Source: Selenomonadaceae bacterium
GTDB lineage: Bacteria > Bacillota > Negativicutes > Selenomonadales > Selenomonadaceae
Direction of reading: 5' to 3'
Assembly (NCBI GenBank): GCA_022773425.1
Contig: JALFBM010000045.1
Span: 1-48,278 of the forward strand
DNA length: 48,278 nucleotides
Of this stretch, positions 34,443-42,608 are shown one piece after another (position 1 is the first letter of the stretch; every line of letters starts with the position of its first letter). A program made the position numbers and the translations under genes. The notes beneath the pieces are model-generated. The model saw only the letters and a program-made list of their open reading frames with translations. It did not search any database and had not been told where the DNA came from.

Positions 34443-35729
34443 TTAAAATTCTTGTCTCAAGCCAAAATATGCAGCGCGGTCGTCCTTATGGCTGATGTCA
34501 GACCAGCGGCCGAACAGCCAGCTTCCGCTGTCGTTCAGCCTGTACTGACCGGTCATGCGCCAGCGGAAATCGTTGAGGTCATACCCGTCCACGGAAAAGA
34601 CGGTGCGGCCGGCAAAGGCATCGATACCGGCACCGATGTCGCCGTCAATCACACCGCCGCGGGCGCCGAACCGGCCGTTGCGGAAAGTCTTGCCGACCTG
34701 CGCGTCCACGTGGTTCGCATCGCCGATGTCCTCGACGCCAAGCCGCAGCAGACGGCCTTCCCGCTCGATGTCCAGCATCGCGTCGGTGACCCAGTCGCTT
34801 TTGGCCCCGCTGTAGGAAATCGCCGCTGAGGGCTTCACCTCTACGTTTTCTACCTTGTTCAGGATTTTCCCTGCCCGGTCAGAAATCTTCCTGGCCTTCT
34901 GAATCGTCTCCGTGAGTTCCTCCGCGGTTTTCGGATCGCCAAGCGATTGATCAAGGTTCGCCGCCATGTGCTGAATCCGGCCGCTCGCCTCCTGGATATT
35001 CTGCAGCGTCAGCCGGATATTCTCCGCCGTCTGCGGATCCGCACCGACCGTCCGCATGTTGTCGACCATGGCCTCGACGCCGTCCGCCGAGCGGTCGAGG
35101 CTCGCCGACATGTTCTTTAGATTCGTGAGCATCTCGCGAACATTGCCCTGATTGCTGCCCACCATGGTCTCAAGCCCGGCCATCATGCCGTTGATATGCG
35201 CGGTCGCATCGCGCAGATTCGCCGCCATCTGGATGATGCTGCCCTGGAAATTCGGGTTCCCGGCAATCTGATTGAGGTTAGCAACGAGGCCTTGTACCTG
35301 ATCGAGGGTTTTCGCCGCCCCGCTCATCAGGGTATCGATGCCGGCCTCATCCTCCGCGATCAGGTAATCGCCGTTCTGCAGATAGTCCCCGACATCCGGC
35401 GCCGGCGTGATATTGATGAATTTATCGCCCATGATGCCCGGCGAGCCGATGGTCACATGCGAGCCGCGCGGGATTTTCGCCTTATCCTGGATACTGAGCT
35501 CCACTGTTACGCCGCCGCCCTCATTTCGCACGGCCTTTACCGTGCCAACCGGTACGCCGGAGAGCGCGACCTGCGCCTGCGGATTGATGCCGTTTACCTG
35601 GCTGAATCCCGCATAGAGCGTATACCCTTTCTCGCGATGGAAAGAAAAATTGCTCAGCAGCATCGCCACGGCAATGAACAACACGATGCCCGCCATGGTG
35701 AATGCGCCAACCTTGGCCTCTGTACTCAA
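34443..35729 (-). CDS. mlaD: MlaD with fused C-terminal outer-membrane barrel
   Basis: A 428-residue MCE-domain protein. The start TTG (35727-35729) overlaps the mlaF stop (ATTGA), with AAGGAG 9 bases upstream. An N-terminal transmembrane helix (about 8-26) is followed by the MCE domain (about 34-110: LSGVPVGTVKAVRNEGGG, HVTIGSPGIMGDKFINI) and a long helical segment with periodic NLxxM repeats (about 120-300). The last 125 residues are beta-rich (GRLLRLGVEDIGDANHVDAQ, DFRWRMTGQYRLND) and end YFGLRQEF, an outer-membrane barrel signature. This one-protein bridge was described for the Mla system of Veillonella. It replaces the separate MlaA and MlaC of proteobacteria, neither of which is in the window. 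Confidence 0.92.
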   Translation of the reverse strand: MSTEAKVGAFTMAGIVLFIAVAMLLSNFSFHREKGYTLYAGFSQVNGINPQAQVALSGVPVGTVKAVRNEGGGVTVELSIQDKAKIPRGSHVTIGSPGIMGDKFINITPAPDVGDYLQNGDYLIAEDEAGIDTLMSGAAKTLDQVQGLVANLNQIAGNPNFQGSIIQMAANLRDATAHINGMMAGLETMVGSNQGNVREMLTNLKNMSASLDRSADGVEAMVDNMRTVGADPQTAENIRLTLQNIQEASGRIQHMAANLDQSLGDPKTAEELTETIQKARKISDRAGKILNKVENVEVKPSAAISYSGAKSDWVTDAMLDIEREGRLLRLGVEDIGDANHVDAQVGKTFRNGRFGARGGVIDGDIGAGIDAFAGRTVFSVDGYDLNDFRWRMTGQYRLNDSGSWLFGRWSDISHKDDRAAYFGLRQEF

Positions 35730-36472
35730 TGGCCCTGCTCCTTTCCTGTCTTTAAGCTATGAAAAAACGCCTGCACGCGCTCATCCTTGAGCTGCATGAA
35801 TGCGTCGACCGGCGCGACGGCGATAAGCTCGCCCTCGTAGATCATCGCGATGCGGTCTGCGATCCGGCAGGCACTCGCCATATCATGCGTGACGACAACA
35901 CTCGTCACATGGAGTTCTTCCTGCATATGGATGATGAGATGATCGATTTTTTCCGTCATGATCGGATCGAGCCCCGAACTCGGCTCATCGTAGAGGATGA
36001 CCTCCGGCTCGATCGCGATGGCCCGCGCCAATCCGACGCGCTTCTTCATACCGCCGGACAGCTCCGATGGCATGAGATTCTCGACGCCATCGAGCCCGAC
36101 GAGGTGCAGCTTTTCCTTGACGATGCGCTCGATTTCCGTCTTTTTTTTCTTCGTATGTTCCTCGAGACCGAACGCGACGTTCTCGCCGACGGTCATCGAG
36201 TCGAACAGCGCGGAATACTGAAAAACCATGCCCATGCGCATTCGGACGGTGTCGAGCTCTTTCTCCGTCATATGCGTGATTTCGTCGCCATCGATCCAAA
36301 TTTTTCCGCTCGTCGGCTTGATGAGCCCGATCAGCAGGCGCAGGAGCGTGCTCTTGCCGGATCCCGAACCGCCGATGATCGCGAGCGTCTCACCGTCCTG
36401 TATCGTCAGATTGATATGGTCCAGCGCGACCTTCTTGCCGAAGGTCATGCAGACATCCTTGAGTTGAATCAT
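35726..36472 (-). CDS. mlaF: MlaF, ABC transporter ATPase for phospholipid transport
   Basis: The 248-residue ATPase of the Mla transporter. Walker A is GGSGSGKST, the Q-loop is MVFQYSALFDSMTVGEN, the signature is LSGGMKKR (the Met in place of Gln is usual in this family), Walker B is VILYDEPSSGLDP, and the switch His is in VTHD. It lies 24 bases after mlaE and overlaps mlaD by 4 bases, so the three proteins are coupled in translation. Confidence 0.95.
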   Translation of the reverse strand: MIQLKDVCMTFGKKVALDHINLTIQDGETLAIIGGSGSGKSTLLRLLIGLIKPTSGKIWIDGDEITHMTEKELDTVRMRMGMVFQYSALFDSMTVGENVAFGLEEHTKKKKTEIERIVKEKLHLVGLDGVENLMPSELSGGMKKRVGLARAIAIEPEVILYDEPSSGLDPIMTEKIDHLIIHMQEELHVTSVVVTHDMASACRIADRIAMIYEGELIAVAPVDAFMQLKDERVQAFFHSLKTGKEQGH

Positions 36473-36496
36473 AGCCCTCCCTTCTGCCGCTGGGCC

Positions 36497-37267
36497 TCAG
36501 TAAATCAGGAAGGTCAGCAGGGCGTTCAGGATAAAAATCACGATGATCGACGTCACGACCGTCTGCGTCGTCGCGCGGCCGACGCCGGCCGCCCCGTCCG
36601 GGCAATGCAGCCCGTAATAGCAGCCAAGCACCGCGATAACGTTGCCAAAGAAAATCGCCTTGATCATGCCGCCCGTCAGATCGTAGAGATCGACGAACGT
36701 GTGAATCGAATGCATGAAGGTAAAGGAACTGATCCCCGAATAATAAACCGCCGTGATATAGCCGCCGAGCACGCCGATGACGTCGCCAAACACCGTCAGG
36801 ATCGGCACGACGATCTTGCAGGCGAGCATGCGCGGAATAATCAGGTAATCCGTCGGACTCACGGCCATGACGCGGAGCGCGTCAATCTGTTCCGTGACCT
36901 TCATCGTCGCGATCTCCGCCGTGATGGCGGAGCCGACGCGGCCCGCGCAGACGACGCCGACGAGTACCGGCCCGAGCTCGCGCCCGATCCCGATCGCGAT
37001 GATGGCGCCGACCGTGCTCTGCGCGCCGTACTTGATCAGCTCGTTCGCGGTCTGCAGAGTCAAGACGACGCCCGTAAACAGCAGCGTCAGGCTCACAATC
37101 AGCAAGGAATCCACGCCAAGCCGCGACATCTGGTCGAGCACATGACGCATGCGCGGCATATGGCGGAGCTGTTTCAGCGTGTCGACGTAGAGCAGCACCA
37201 TCGTGCCGAACTCTTCGAACCGCCGGATGACAAAGCGCCCGATAGCTTCAAAAAAACGCGTCAGCAT
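36497..37267 (-). CDS. mlaE: MlaE, phospholipid transport permease
   Basis: A 256-residue inner-membrane permease of the MlaE/DUF140 family: LLFTGVVLTLQTANELIKYG, the conserved GRELGPVLVGVVCAGRVGSAITAEIATM and GAAGVGRATTQTVV. The ATG at 37267 is chosen because GGAGAGGGG precedes it. The in-frame ATG at 37297 lies only a few bases from the predicted transcription start and so is unlikely. It is the first gene of the whole envelope cluster, with its own promoter. Confidence 0.94.
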   Translation of the reverse strand: MLTRFFEAIGRFVIRRFEEFGTMVLLYVDTLKQLRHMPRMRHVLDQMSRLGVDSLLIVSLTLLFTGVVLTLQTANELIKYGAQSTVGAIIAIGIGRELGPVLVGVVCAGRVGSAITAEIATMKVTEQIDALRVMAVSPTDYLIIPRMLACKIVVPILTVFGDVIGVLGGYITAVYYSGISSFTFMHSIHTFVDLYDLTGGMIKAIFFGNVIAVLGCYYGLHCPDGAAGVGRATTQTVVTSIIVIFILNALLTFLIY

Positions 37268-37306
37268 ATGCCACCCCTCTCCGATAATACCACTCATTAC
37301 CCTAGC

Positions 37307-37335
37307 ATTGTATCATTTTTTGCAGAAATAGTACA
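37307..37335 (-). promoter_or_regulatory. Promoter of the envelope cluster (before mlaE)
   Basis: Minus strand: extended -10 TGATACAAT (core 37307-37312), and 17 bases upstream a poor -35 TGTACT (37330-37335). The start would be near 37300, leaving a leader of about 33 bases to the mlaE ATG. Confidence 0.6.
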
Positions 37336-37374
37336 CACTTATTTACTAATTTTTTTGTTTCCATCAACCACCAG

Positions 37375-37403
37375 CTGACCATATCCGCGCTTCATGGTAT
37401 AAT
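37375..37403 (+). promoter_or_regulatory. Promoter of rnhA
   Basis: Plus strand: -35 CTGACC (37375-37380), 17-base spacer, perfect -10 TATAAT (37398-37403) extended by TGG. It is divergent from the mla promoter. Confidence 0.75.
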
Positions 37404-37434
37404 CAGTAAGACAAGCATACGAGGGGGAACGGAA

Positions 37435-38148
37435 ATGGCAGAGAAAAAAAAGGTCTACGCGGTAAAGCGCGGGCGAAGCACCGGCTTGTTCAACTCGTGG
37501 CCCATGTGCCAAAAACAGGTAGCCGGCTTCCCAGGCGCCGTATACAAGGGCTTTGCGACAGCCGCCGAGGCCATGCGCTGGCTAAGCGGCGTAACGGGCG
37601 CAGAGGAAAAGGCATACGCGGCGAAAAAATCGCAGCCACGCGCATCCATCCCGCCTGCGCGGGCTGCCTCCGCGTACCGCACGTCCCCGGTCTCTCCAGG
37701 CGGCGCAGACTACATCGTCTATACCGATGGCTCCTGTCTGCGCAACCCGAACGGCCCCGGCGGCTGGGCCGCGGTCATCACGGAGGTGCGGACCGGCGCA
37801 GTGACCGAGCTCTCCGACGGGGAACACAGCACGACCAACAATCGCATGGAGCTCTCCGCGGCCATCGCGGGGCTCTCCGCCATCGAAACGCCGTCGAAGA
37901 TCGCGCTGTACACGGACAGTCAGTACCTGCGGCGCGCGTTCGTCAATCACTGGCTCGTGAACTGGAAGCGCCGCGGCTGGAAGAAGGCAGATGGCAATCC
38001 CGTGCTGAACCAGGACCTTTGGATGCGCCTCGACGCACTCTATAGCCGCCACCAGGTCCAGTTCCACTGGGTCAAGGGGCATGTCGGCATCGAACAGAAC
38101 GAGCGCTGCGACCAGCTCGCCAAAGCCGCTGCCATGGCGCACCGCTGA
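37435..38148 (+). CDS. rnhA: Ribonuclease HI with N-terminal hybrid-binding domain
   Basis: A 237-residue endonuclease that cuts RNA in RNA-DNA hybrids. Residues about 6-50 form the viroplasmin-like hybrid-binding domain known from eukaryotic RNase H1 (YAVKRGRSTGLFNSW, GFATAAEAMRWL). A flexible linker follows, then the RNase H domain from about residue 92. The catalytic carboxylates are visible as Asp98 (YTDGS), Glu139 (NNRMEL), Asp161 (YTDSQ) and Asp226 (ERCDQ). GAGGGGG precedes the ATG. It is a single gene that converges on serS at a shared terminator. Confidence 0.95.
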   Translation: MAEKKKVYAVKRGRSTGLFNSWPMCQKQVAGFPGAVYKGFATAAEAMRWLSGVTGAEEKAYAAKKSQPRASIPPARAASAYRTSPVSPGGADYIVYTDGSCLRNPNGPGGWAAVITEVRTGAVTELSDGEHSTTNNRMELSAAIAGLSAIETPSKIALYTDSQYLRRAFVNHWLVNWKRRGWKKADGNPVLNQDLWMRLDALYSRHQVQFHWVKGHVGIEQNERCDQLAKAAAMAHR

Positions 38149-38174
38149 AAACGCAGCGCACTCCCCGATAGAAA

Positions 38175-38213
38175 AAAAGATGAGAAATGGATTCCCTCCA
38201 TTTCTCATCTTTT
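38175..38213. terminator. Bidirectional terminator between rnhA and serS
   Basis: A perfect 17-base inverted repeat (38175-38191 and 38197-38213) with a 5-base loop, bounded by A and T runs, so it can stop transcription from both sides. Confidence 0.9.
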
Positions 38214-38224
38214 CGTTTCTGCGA

Positions 38225-39505
38225 TTACTCCGGTTTGCGGATGACCTCGACGCCGCCCATGTACGGGACGAGCGCCTTCGGCACAACGACCGAACCGTCC
38301 GCCTGCTGGTAGTTCTCGAGGATAGCGGCGACCGTGCGGCCGACCGCGAGTCCCGAGCCGTTCAGCGTATGTACGAATTCCGGCTTCGCCTTCGGCGTGC
38401 GGCGGAATTTGATGTTCGCGCGGCGTGCCTGATAATCCGTGCAGTTCGAGCAGGACGAAATCTCGCGGTACTTGTTCTGCGCCGGGAACCAAACCTCGAG
38501 GTCATACGTCGTCGCCGACGTGAAGCTCATATCGCCCGTGCAGAGCTTCACGACATGATACGGAAGGCCGAGGATGCGCAGGACGTCCTCCGCGTTGTCG
38601 ACCATCTTGTCGAGCTCCTCCCAGCTCGTCTCCGGTTTGACGAATTTGATCATCTCGACCTTGTTGAACTGGTGCTGACGAATCAGGCCGCGCGTATCGC
38701 GGCCGGCGCTCCCGGCCTCGGCGCGGAAGCATGCCGTATAGCAGCTGAAATACTGCGGGAGTTTGTCGCCGTCGAGGATTTCGTCGCGGTAGTAATTCGT
38801 CGTCGGGACCTCCGCGGTCGGCACGAGGTAGTAATCCATGCCCTCGAGCTTGAACATATCCTCGGCGAATTTCGGCAGCTGGCCGGTGCCGATCATGCTG
38901 TCCTTGTTCGCAATGTACGGCGCGAGCATTTCCGTGTAGCCGTGCTTGTTCGCATGCAGATCCATCATGAAGTTGATGCAGGCGCGCTCGAGGCGGGCGC
39001 CGAGCCCCTTGTAGAATGTGAAGCGCGCGCCCGTCACTTTTGCCGCGCGATCCGCGTCGAGAATGTCGAGATCTGCGCCGATATCCCAATGCGCCTTCGG
39101 CTCAAAATCAAACTTCGTCGGCTCGCCCCAGCGGCGCACCTCCGGGTTCTCCGTGTCGTCTTTGCCGATGGGCACATCCTCGCGCGGCATGTTCGGGATA
39201 TGGAGCATGATATCCTTGAGCTTCGCCTCAACATCGCGGAGTTCCCCGTCGAGGGCGGAAATCTTCGTGCCGACCTCGCGCATCGCGGCGATTTTCCCCG
39301 TCGCATCCTCCTTGTTTTTCTTCATCGCGCTGATTTCCTTGGAAACCTTGTTGCGCTCCGCCTTGAGTTCCTCCGTCTGCTGCAAGAGCTCGCGGCGCTT
39401 CTTGTCCAGCTCGACAAAGTCGTCGAGATTCAGCGGGTTGTTGCGGTTCTTGAGCATCTGGCGAACCTCGTCCAGATTGTCGCGGACAAATTTCATATCC
39501 AGCAT
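38225..39505 (-). CDS. serS: Seryl-tRNA synthetase
   Basis: A 426-residue class II aminoacyl-tRNA synthetase that charges tRNA-Ser and tRNA-Sec with serine. The ATG at 39505 gives the canonical start [16 protein letters not shown], and GGAG lies 8 bases upstream; longer in-frame starts are rejected. The N-terminal helical coiled-coil arm (about 25-100) binds tRNA. Motif 2 ([15 protein letters not shown]) and motif 3 ([17 protein letters not shown]) are present. It has its own promoter overlapping the end of the upstream gene. The leader of about 85 bases is too short and unstructured for a T-box. Confidence 0.96.
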   Translation of the reverse strand: MLDMKFVRDNLDEVRQMLKNRNNPLNLDDFVELDKKRRELLQQTEELKAERNKVSKEISAMKKNKEDATGKIAAMREVGTKISALDGELRDVEAKLKDIMLHIPNMPREDVPIGKDDTENPEVRRWGEPTKFDFEPKAHWDIGADLDILDADRAAKVTGARFTFYKGLGARLERACINFMMDLHANKHGYTEMLAPYIANKDSMIGTGQLPKFAEDMFKLEGMDYYLVPTAEVPTTNYYRDEILDGDKLPQYFSCYTACFRAEAGSAGRDTRGLIRQHQFNKVEMIKFVKPETSWEELDKMVDNAEDVLRILGLPYHVVKLCTGDMSFTSATTYDLEVWFPAQNKYREISSCSNCTDYQARRANIKFRRTPKAKPEFVHTLNGSGLAVGRTVAAILENYQQADGSVVVPKALVPYMGGVEVIRKPE

Positions 39506-39599
39506 TTCACACACTCCAAATCCTATGTCTAGCTTTAACGATAAAGGAAACACCATTCCCGGCATTTCCATGAATCACTGGGTAAGCCCTATCCCATTC

Positions 39600-39628
39600 A
39601 TTATAGTATAGAACAAAAGCCCGGTCAA
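39600..39628 (-). promoter_or_regulatory. Promoter of serS
   Basis: Minus strand: -35 TTGACC (39623-39628), 17-base spacer, perfect -10 TATAAT (39600-39605). It overlaps the stop codon of the preceding gene. Confidence 0.8.
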
Positions 39629-40404
39629 ATCTGAACATCGAAATGTGACGTCTCTTTCTTCTCCGTACGGATGGGCGGCGCGATGTCCGGCGATGCTTCT
39701 TTTCGTGCCGGCTTCTTTTCGCGCGGCGCCCGTGGCTGCGGCAGGGTGGCCTGTACCGTTTCTTCCCGCTCGATGGCGCGCAGCGCCGCGTCCGCCGTCA
39801 TGCCAGCATAGGCATCCTTTGCCGGCGCTTCTTCCCCCATGTTCACATGACCGCCGGAAAGACTGCGCACGAAATCCCGGATATCCCTCGCGCCGAACGC
39901 GTCCGCTCCCGCCTTTCGCCGAAGCACTGTCCGCAGCAGCAGGAAGCCAAAAAGGAACAGCAACGCGATGGTGACGCCCCAAAGCAGCGCGCCGTGTCCG
40001 CCGCTCCCATCGGGGATGGCCTGCACCGCCTGCCCCTGCTGACTCTGCGCGTTCTGCCCGCTCTGTCCGTTCTGTCCATCGGCATTCAGCCCGAGCGCCG
40101 CAGCCGTCTGCGGATCGATGGAAATCTGTGTCTGTTTAGCTCCCGATGCGGCGTCAGGCTTTGCCTGTCCGCTTTGGACGTTTGTCCCATCCTGTCCGTT
40201 CGCCGCGCCTTGTGGTGCCTCCCGCTCAGTCTTTGACAGGGCGCCGCTGCCCTGCGCAACGGCCTGCCTTGCCAGGCTCTCCGGTGTCGTCTGCCCGTTC
40301 GCCGGTGACGTGCTCGTCGTCACCGATCCGCCATCCTGCAAGGTCACCTGAGGCACCGTCGGCGCCGTCGGAGGCGTCGGCGGGGTTGGTGCTGTTACGG
40401 CCAT
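39625..40404 (-). CDS. Unrecognised single-pass membrane protein with Pro- and Gln-rich N-terminus
   Basis: A 259-residue protein. The N-terminus is low complexity (TAPTPPTPPTAPTVPQ), followed by Gly/Gln/Asn-rich sequence (about 55-135, including NGQSGQNAQSQQGQAVQ). One transmembrane helix follows (about 143-162, LLWGVTIALLFLFGFLLLR), then a basic, probably cytoplasmic domain. There is no cleavable signal peptide, so the N-terminal 140 residues are probably outside the cytoplasm. AAGGAG lies 13 bases before the ATG. It sits between the ROK kinase (21-base gap) and serS. I recognise no family. Confidence 0.7.
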   Translation of the reverse strand: MAVTAPTPPTPPTAPTVPQVTLQDGGSVTTSTSPANGQTTPESLARQAVAQGSGALSKTEREAPQGAANGQDGTNVQSGQAKPDAASGAKQTQISIDPQTAAALGLNADGQNGQSGQNAQSQQGQAVQAIPDGSGGHGALLWGVTIALLFLFGFLLLRTVLRRKAGADAFGARDIRDFVRSLSGGHVNMGEEAPAKDAYAGMTADAALRAIEREETVQATLPQPRAPREKKPARKEASPDIAPPIRTEKKETSHFDVQI

Positions 40405-40425
40405 CGATAGCGCCTCTCCTTCCCG

Positions 40426-41346
40426 TTACTCCGCGTCTGCCGCGGCCTTCCGCAGGCCCGCGCCGCGCAGCAGCGCCAGCATGCCGTACAGGCAGGCGTC
40501 GTTTCCAAGCCGTGCGAACGCCAGGCGGGTGCCTTGGCGCAGGGCTTCCGGCACAAGCTGCTCAAAACGTCGGCGGATCCGCGCCCCGAGAATGGCTTGC
40601 TGAGCCATAACGCCGCCGCCGAAAACGAAAACCTCCGGATTCAACAATACGGTGATATTCGCTGCGCCCTCCGCGAGATGATCCGCAAAATGCGCGATGG
40701 CCGCGATGGCGTCCGCGTCGCCCTGTCGCGCCCAGGCGAAAACCTGCTCGCCCGTGAGCTCCGCCGGACTGACGTTGTGGCTGTAGGCGGCCTCCTGCAG
40801 CATCGCGCGCGTCGACGCGATTTCCTCGAAAATCCGCTGTTCGCCGTGTACGCGCATGAAGCCGGCCTCACCCGAGCTGTATCCAGCCCCGTGATAGGGC
40901 CTGCCGTGCAGCAGCAATGCGCCGCCGACGCCCGTGCCGACCATCATCACGAAGGCGCTCTCCGCCCCTTTCGCAGCGCCGCGCCAGCCCTCGCCGACCG
41001 CCGCCGCGTTCGCGTCGTTCTCGACGAGACACGGGAGGCCGACCGCCTCCGCGACGCGTGCCCCGAGTTTCGTGCCGGTATAGCCTGGGAAACTCCCCGC
41101 TCCGGCAAAGACGATTTCCCCGGTCCCGGGGTTTACGATACCGGCGGTCGAAATGCCGACGCCATCCGCATAGAAATGGCCGAGGTATTCGCGCGCGATA
41201 CCGATGCATTTCTCTACGATGCCGTCCGCGCCGTCCGTCCTCGCACGCGTCGGCATCTTGCCGCGCTGCTTGAAAGTCCCCTCCTCGGTCACCAGTCCGT
41301 ATTTGATGTATGTGCCGCCGACATCGATGACAATGAAATTACGCAT
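40426..41346 (-). CDS. ROK family sugar kinase
   Basis: A 306-residue kinase or regulator-like protein of the ROK family. The phosphate-binding motif is VIDVGGTYIKYGLV, the catalytic base is in VENDANAAAVGEG, and GTGVGGALLLHGRPYHGAGYSSGEAG corresponds to the sugar-binding segment. The Cys-rich zinc motif (CxCGxxGC) of glucokinases and NagC-type proteins is absent, as in BglK-like beta-glucoside kinases, and there is no DNA-binding domain. The ATG at 41346 has AAGGAG 8 bases upstream; the frame is open for 68 more codons inside hydE, but these are not used. It overlaps the 3' end of hydE by 8 bases. Its sugar substrate is unknown. Confidence 0.88.
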   Translation of the reverse strand: MRNFIVIDVGGTYIKYGLVTEEGTFKQRGKMPTRARTDGADGIVEKCIGIAREYLGHFYADGVGISTAGIVNPGTGEIVFAGAGSFPGYTGTKLGARVAEAVGLPCLVENDANAAAVGEGWRGAAKGAESAFVMMVGTGVGGALLLHGRPYHGAGYSSGEAGFMRVHGEQRIFEEIASTRAMLQEAAYSHNVSPAELTGEQVFAWARQGDADAIAAIAHFADHLAEGAANITVLLNPEVFVFGGGVMAQQAILGARIRRRFEQLVPEALRQGTRLAFARLGNDACLYGMLALLRGAGLRKAAADAE

Positions 41347-42481
41347 GTTCGCACTCCTTCCCCAGCCCGTGTTTTGCAGCCTGTGCAATGCCCCGATGGT
41401 GATGACGAAAGCCTTTATCCGCCGCGACATAGCGCCCCATCGCCGCGATGCGTCCGCCCATGCAGTGCCGGCAGTCCGCCGGCGTGTCCGCAACGCAGAT
41501 TTTTCCCGGGTACAGGGCGTACTTCCGCCGGTAATCGCCCTCGGTGACATTCGGCATCACGACGTTCGCGCCGGACGAGAGGACGATCTCTCGTCCCATC
41601 GCGACCATCGTCTCCATCGCGGTCGTCGCGGGGATATTCGCCTCTGGCAGCAACAGACGGAGCAGCGAGACCAGACGCCGCGTCAGATGAAAGCTGCCGG
41701 CCGGTTCCTCACCGATCGGCGTATCCGGATTCGGGATGAACGGCCCGACGCCGATCATATCCGCGTCCATTTTTTGATAGTAGAGGATGTCGCGCGCGAT
41801 CATCGGGATGGTCTGTCCAGGCAGTCCAACGAGCGTGCCTGTGCCGACCTCATAGCCGAGCTCGCGCAGATCCCGCAGGCAGCGATCACGGTTTGACCAG
41901 CGCATACCGGGATCCATCCGCTCGTAGAGCGGCACGTCCGTCGTCTCGATCCGCAGGAGGTAGCGATCGGCGCCTGCCTCGCGGAACGCCGCGTACTCCG
42001 CGCGGGAACGCTCGCCGATCGACAGCGTGATCGCGAGGTCGAGCGCCTTGATGCGGTGGAGAATCCCGCAGATCTTTTCCGTATCGAAAAAAAGGTCCTC
42101 GCCGGACTGCAGCACAACCGTCGGGTATCCATAGCCCTTCGCCTTGCGCGCGAGATCGACGATCGTATCGGCGTCGAGCCGGTAGCGCTCGGCCTTCGCA
42201 TTGTCCCGCCGCAGGCCGCAGTACATGCAGTTCTGCCGACAGATGCTCGAAAACTCGATGAGCCCGCGCAGATGTACGCCATCGCCGACATAGGCTTTGC
42301 GCACGCGGTCCGCAGCCGCCGCGAGTGCCTCCTCCGCCGCGTCCGAACCGAGCAGCGCCGTGAGCTCAGGCTCGGTCAGCGCATGGTTTTCCTCGGCCTT
42401 CCGGATCAGCAAAAGCTCCTCCTTGGATACGTCTCCAGCCCGCTCCCGCGCCTCCTGCTCTATGCTTTTTGCCGACTGCAT
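41339..42481 (-). CDS. hydE: HydE, [FeFe]-hydrogenase maturation radical SAM enzyme
   Basis: A 380-residue radical S-adenosylmethionine enzyme that helps build the dithiomethylamine bridge of the H-cluster. The iron-sulfur motif is CRQNCMYC (Cys81, Cys85, Cys88), matching the Cx3Cx2C pattern in the usual place. The C-terminal auxiliary cluster motif CVADTPADCRHC is kept. Family segments ERYRLDADTIV, VGLPGQTIPMIARDILYY and GVGPFIPNPDTP are present. The nearest relatives outside the family are biotin synthase (BioB) and PylB; this spacing and C-terminus favour HydE. GAGGGGG precedes the ATG. HydF is encoded 3 kb away; HydG and the hydrogenase are not in the window. Confidence 0.93.
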   Translation of the reverse strand: MQSAKSIEQEARERAGDVSKEELLLIRKAEENHALTEPELTALLGSDAAEEALAAAADRVRKAYVGDGVHLRGLIEFSSICRQNCMYCGLRRDNAKAERYRLDADTIVDLARKAKGYGYPTVVLQSGEDLFFDTEKICGILHRIKALDLAITLSIGERSRAEYAAFREAGADRYLLRIETTDVPLYERMDPGMRWSNRDRCLRDLRELGYEVGTGTLVGLPGQTIPMIARDILYYQKMDADMIGVGPFIPNPDTPIGEEPAGSFHLTRRLVSLLRLLLPEANIPATTAMETMVAMGREIVLSSGANVVMPNVTEGDYRRKYALYPGKICVADTPADCRHCMGGRIAAMGRYVAADKGFRHHHRGIAQAAKHGLGKECEHA

Positions 42482-42540
42482 CGCGTCCCCCTCTTTTCCC
42501 TTTCGTTACGCCAGTATCCCGACGGGACTCCCTCACACAA

Positions 42541-42577
42541 GAAAGAGCCGGCTCCTGCCATGCGCATGGAGCGGCTC
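42541..42577 (-). terminator. Terminator between the secreted-protein gene and hydE
   Basis: Interrupted arms GAGCC-GCTCC / GGAG-C-CGGCTC around a CATGCGCATG palindrome, followed on the minus strand by CTTTCTT. A second small inverted repeat (ATCGGA / TCCGAT) lies just upstream after the stop codon. Confidence 0.55.
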
Positions 42578-42608
42578 CCCGATCGGATGAACGGCCCGTC
42601 CGATACTG

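Noticed and set aside
37268-37297. ATG at 37297 as the mlaE start
   Set aside because: It sits about 3 bases from the predicted transcription start and lacks a ribosome binding site, while GGAGAGGGG precedes the ATG at 37267.
39506-39624. T-box leader before serS
   Set aside because: The space from promoter to start is about 90 bases, too short for a T-box, and no T-box core (TGGNACCGCG) or terminator pair is visible.
41347-41550. N-terminal extension of the ROK kinase
   Set aside because: The extra 68 codons lie inside hydE, are Arg-rich and precede the AAGGAG that fits the ATG at 41346. Similar extensions of the acyltransferase (20167-20304), serS (39506-39571) and the exported protein at 45266-45403 were dropped for the same reason.
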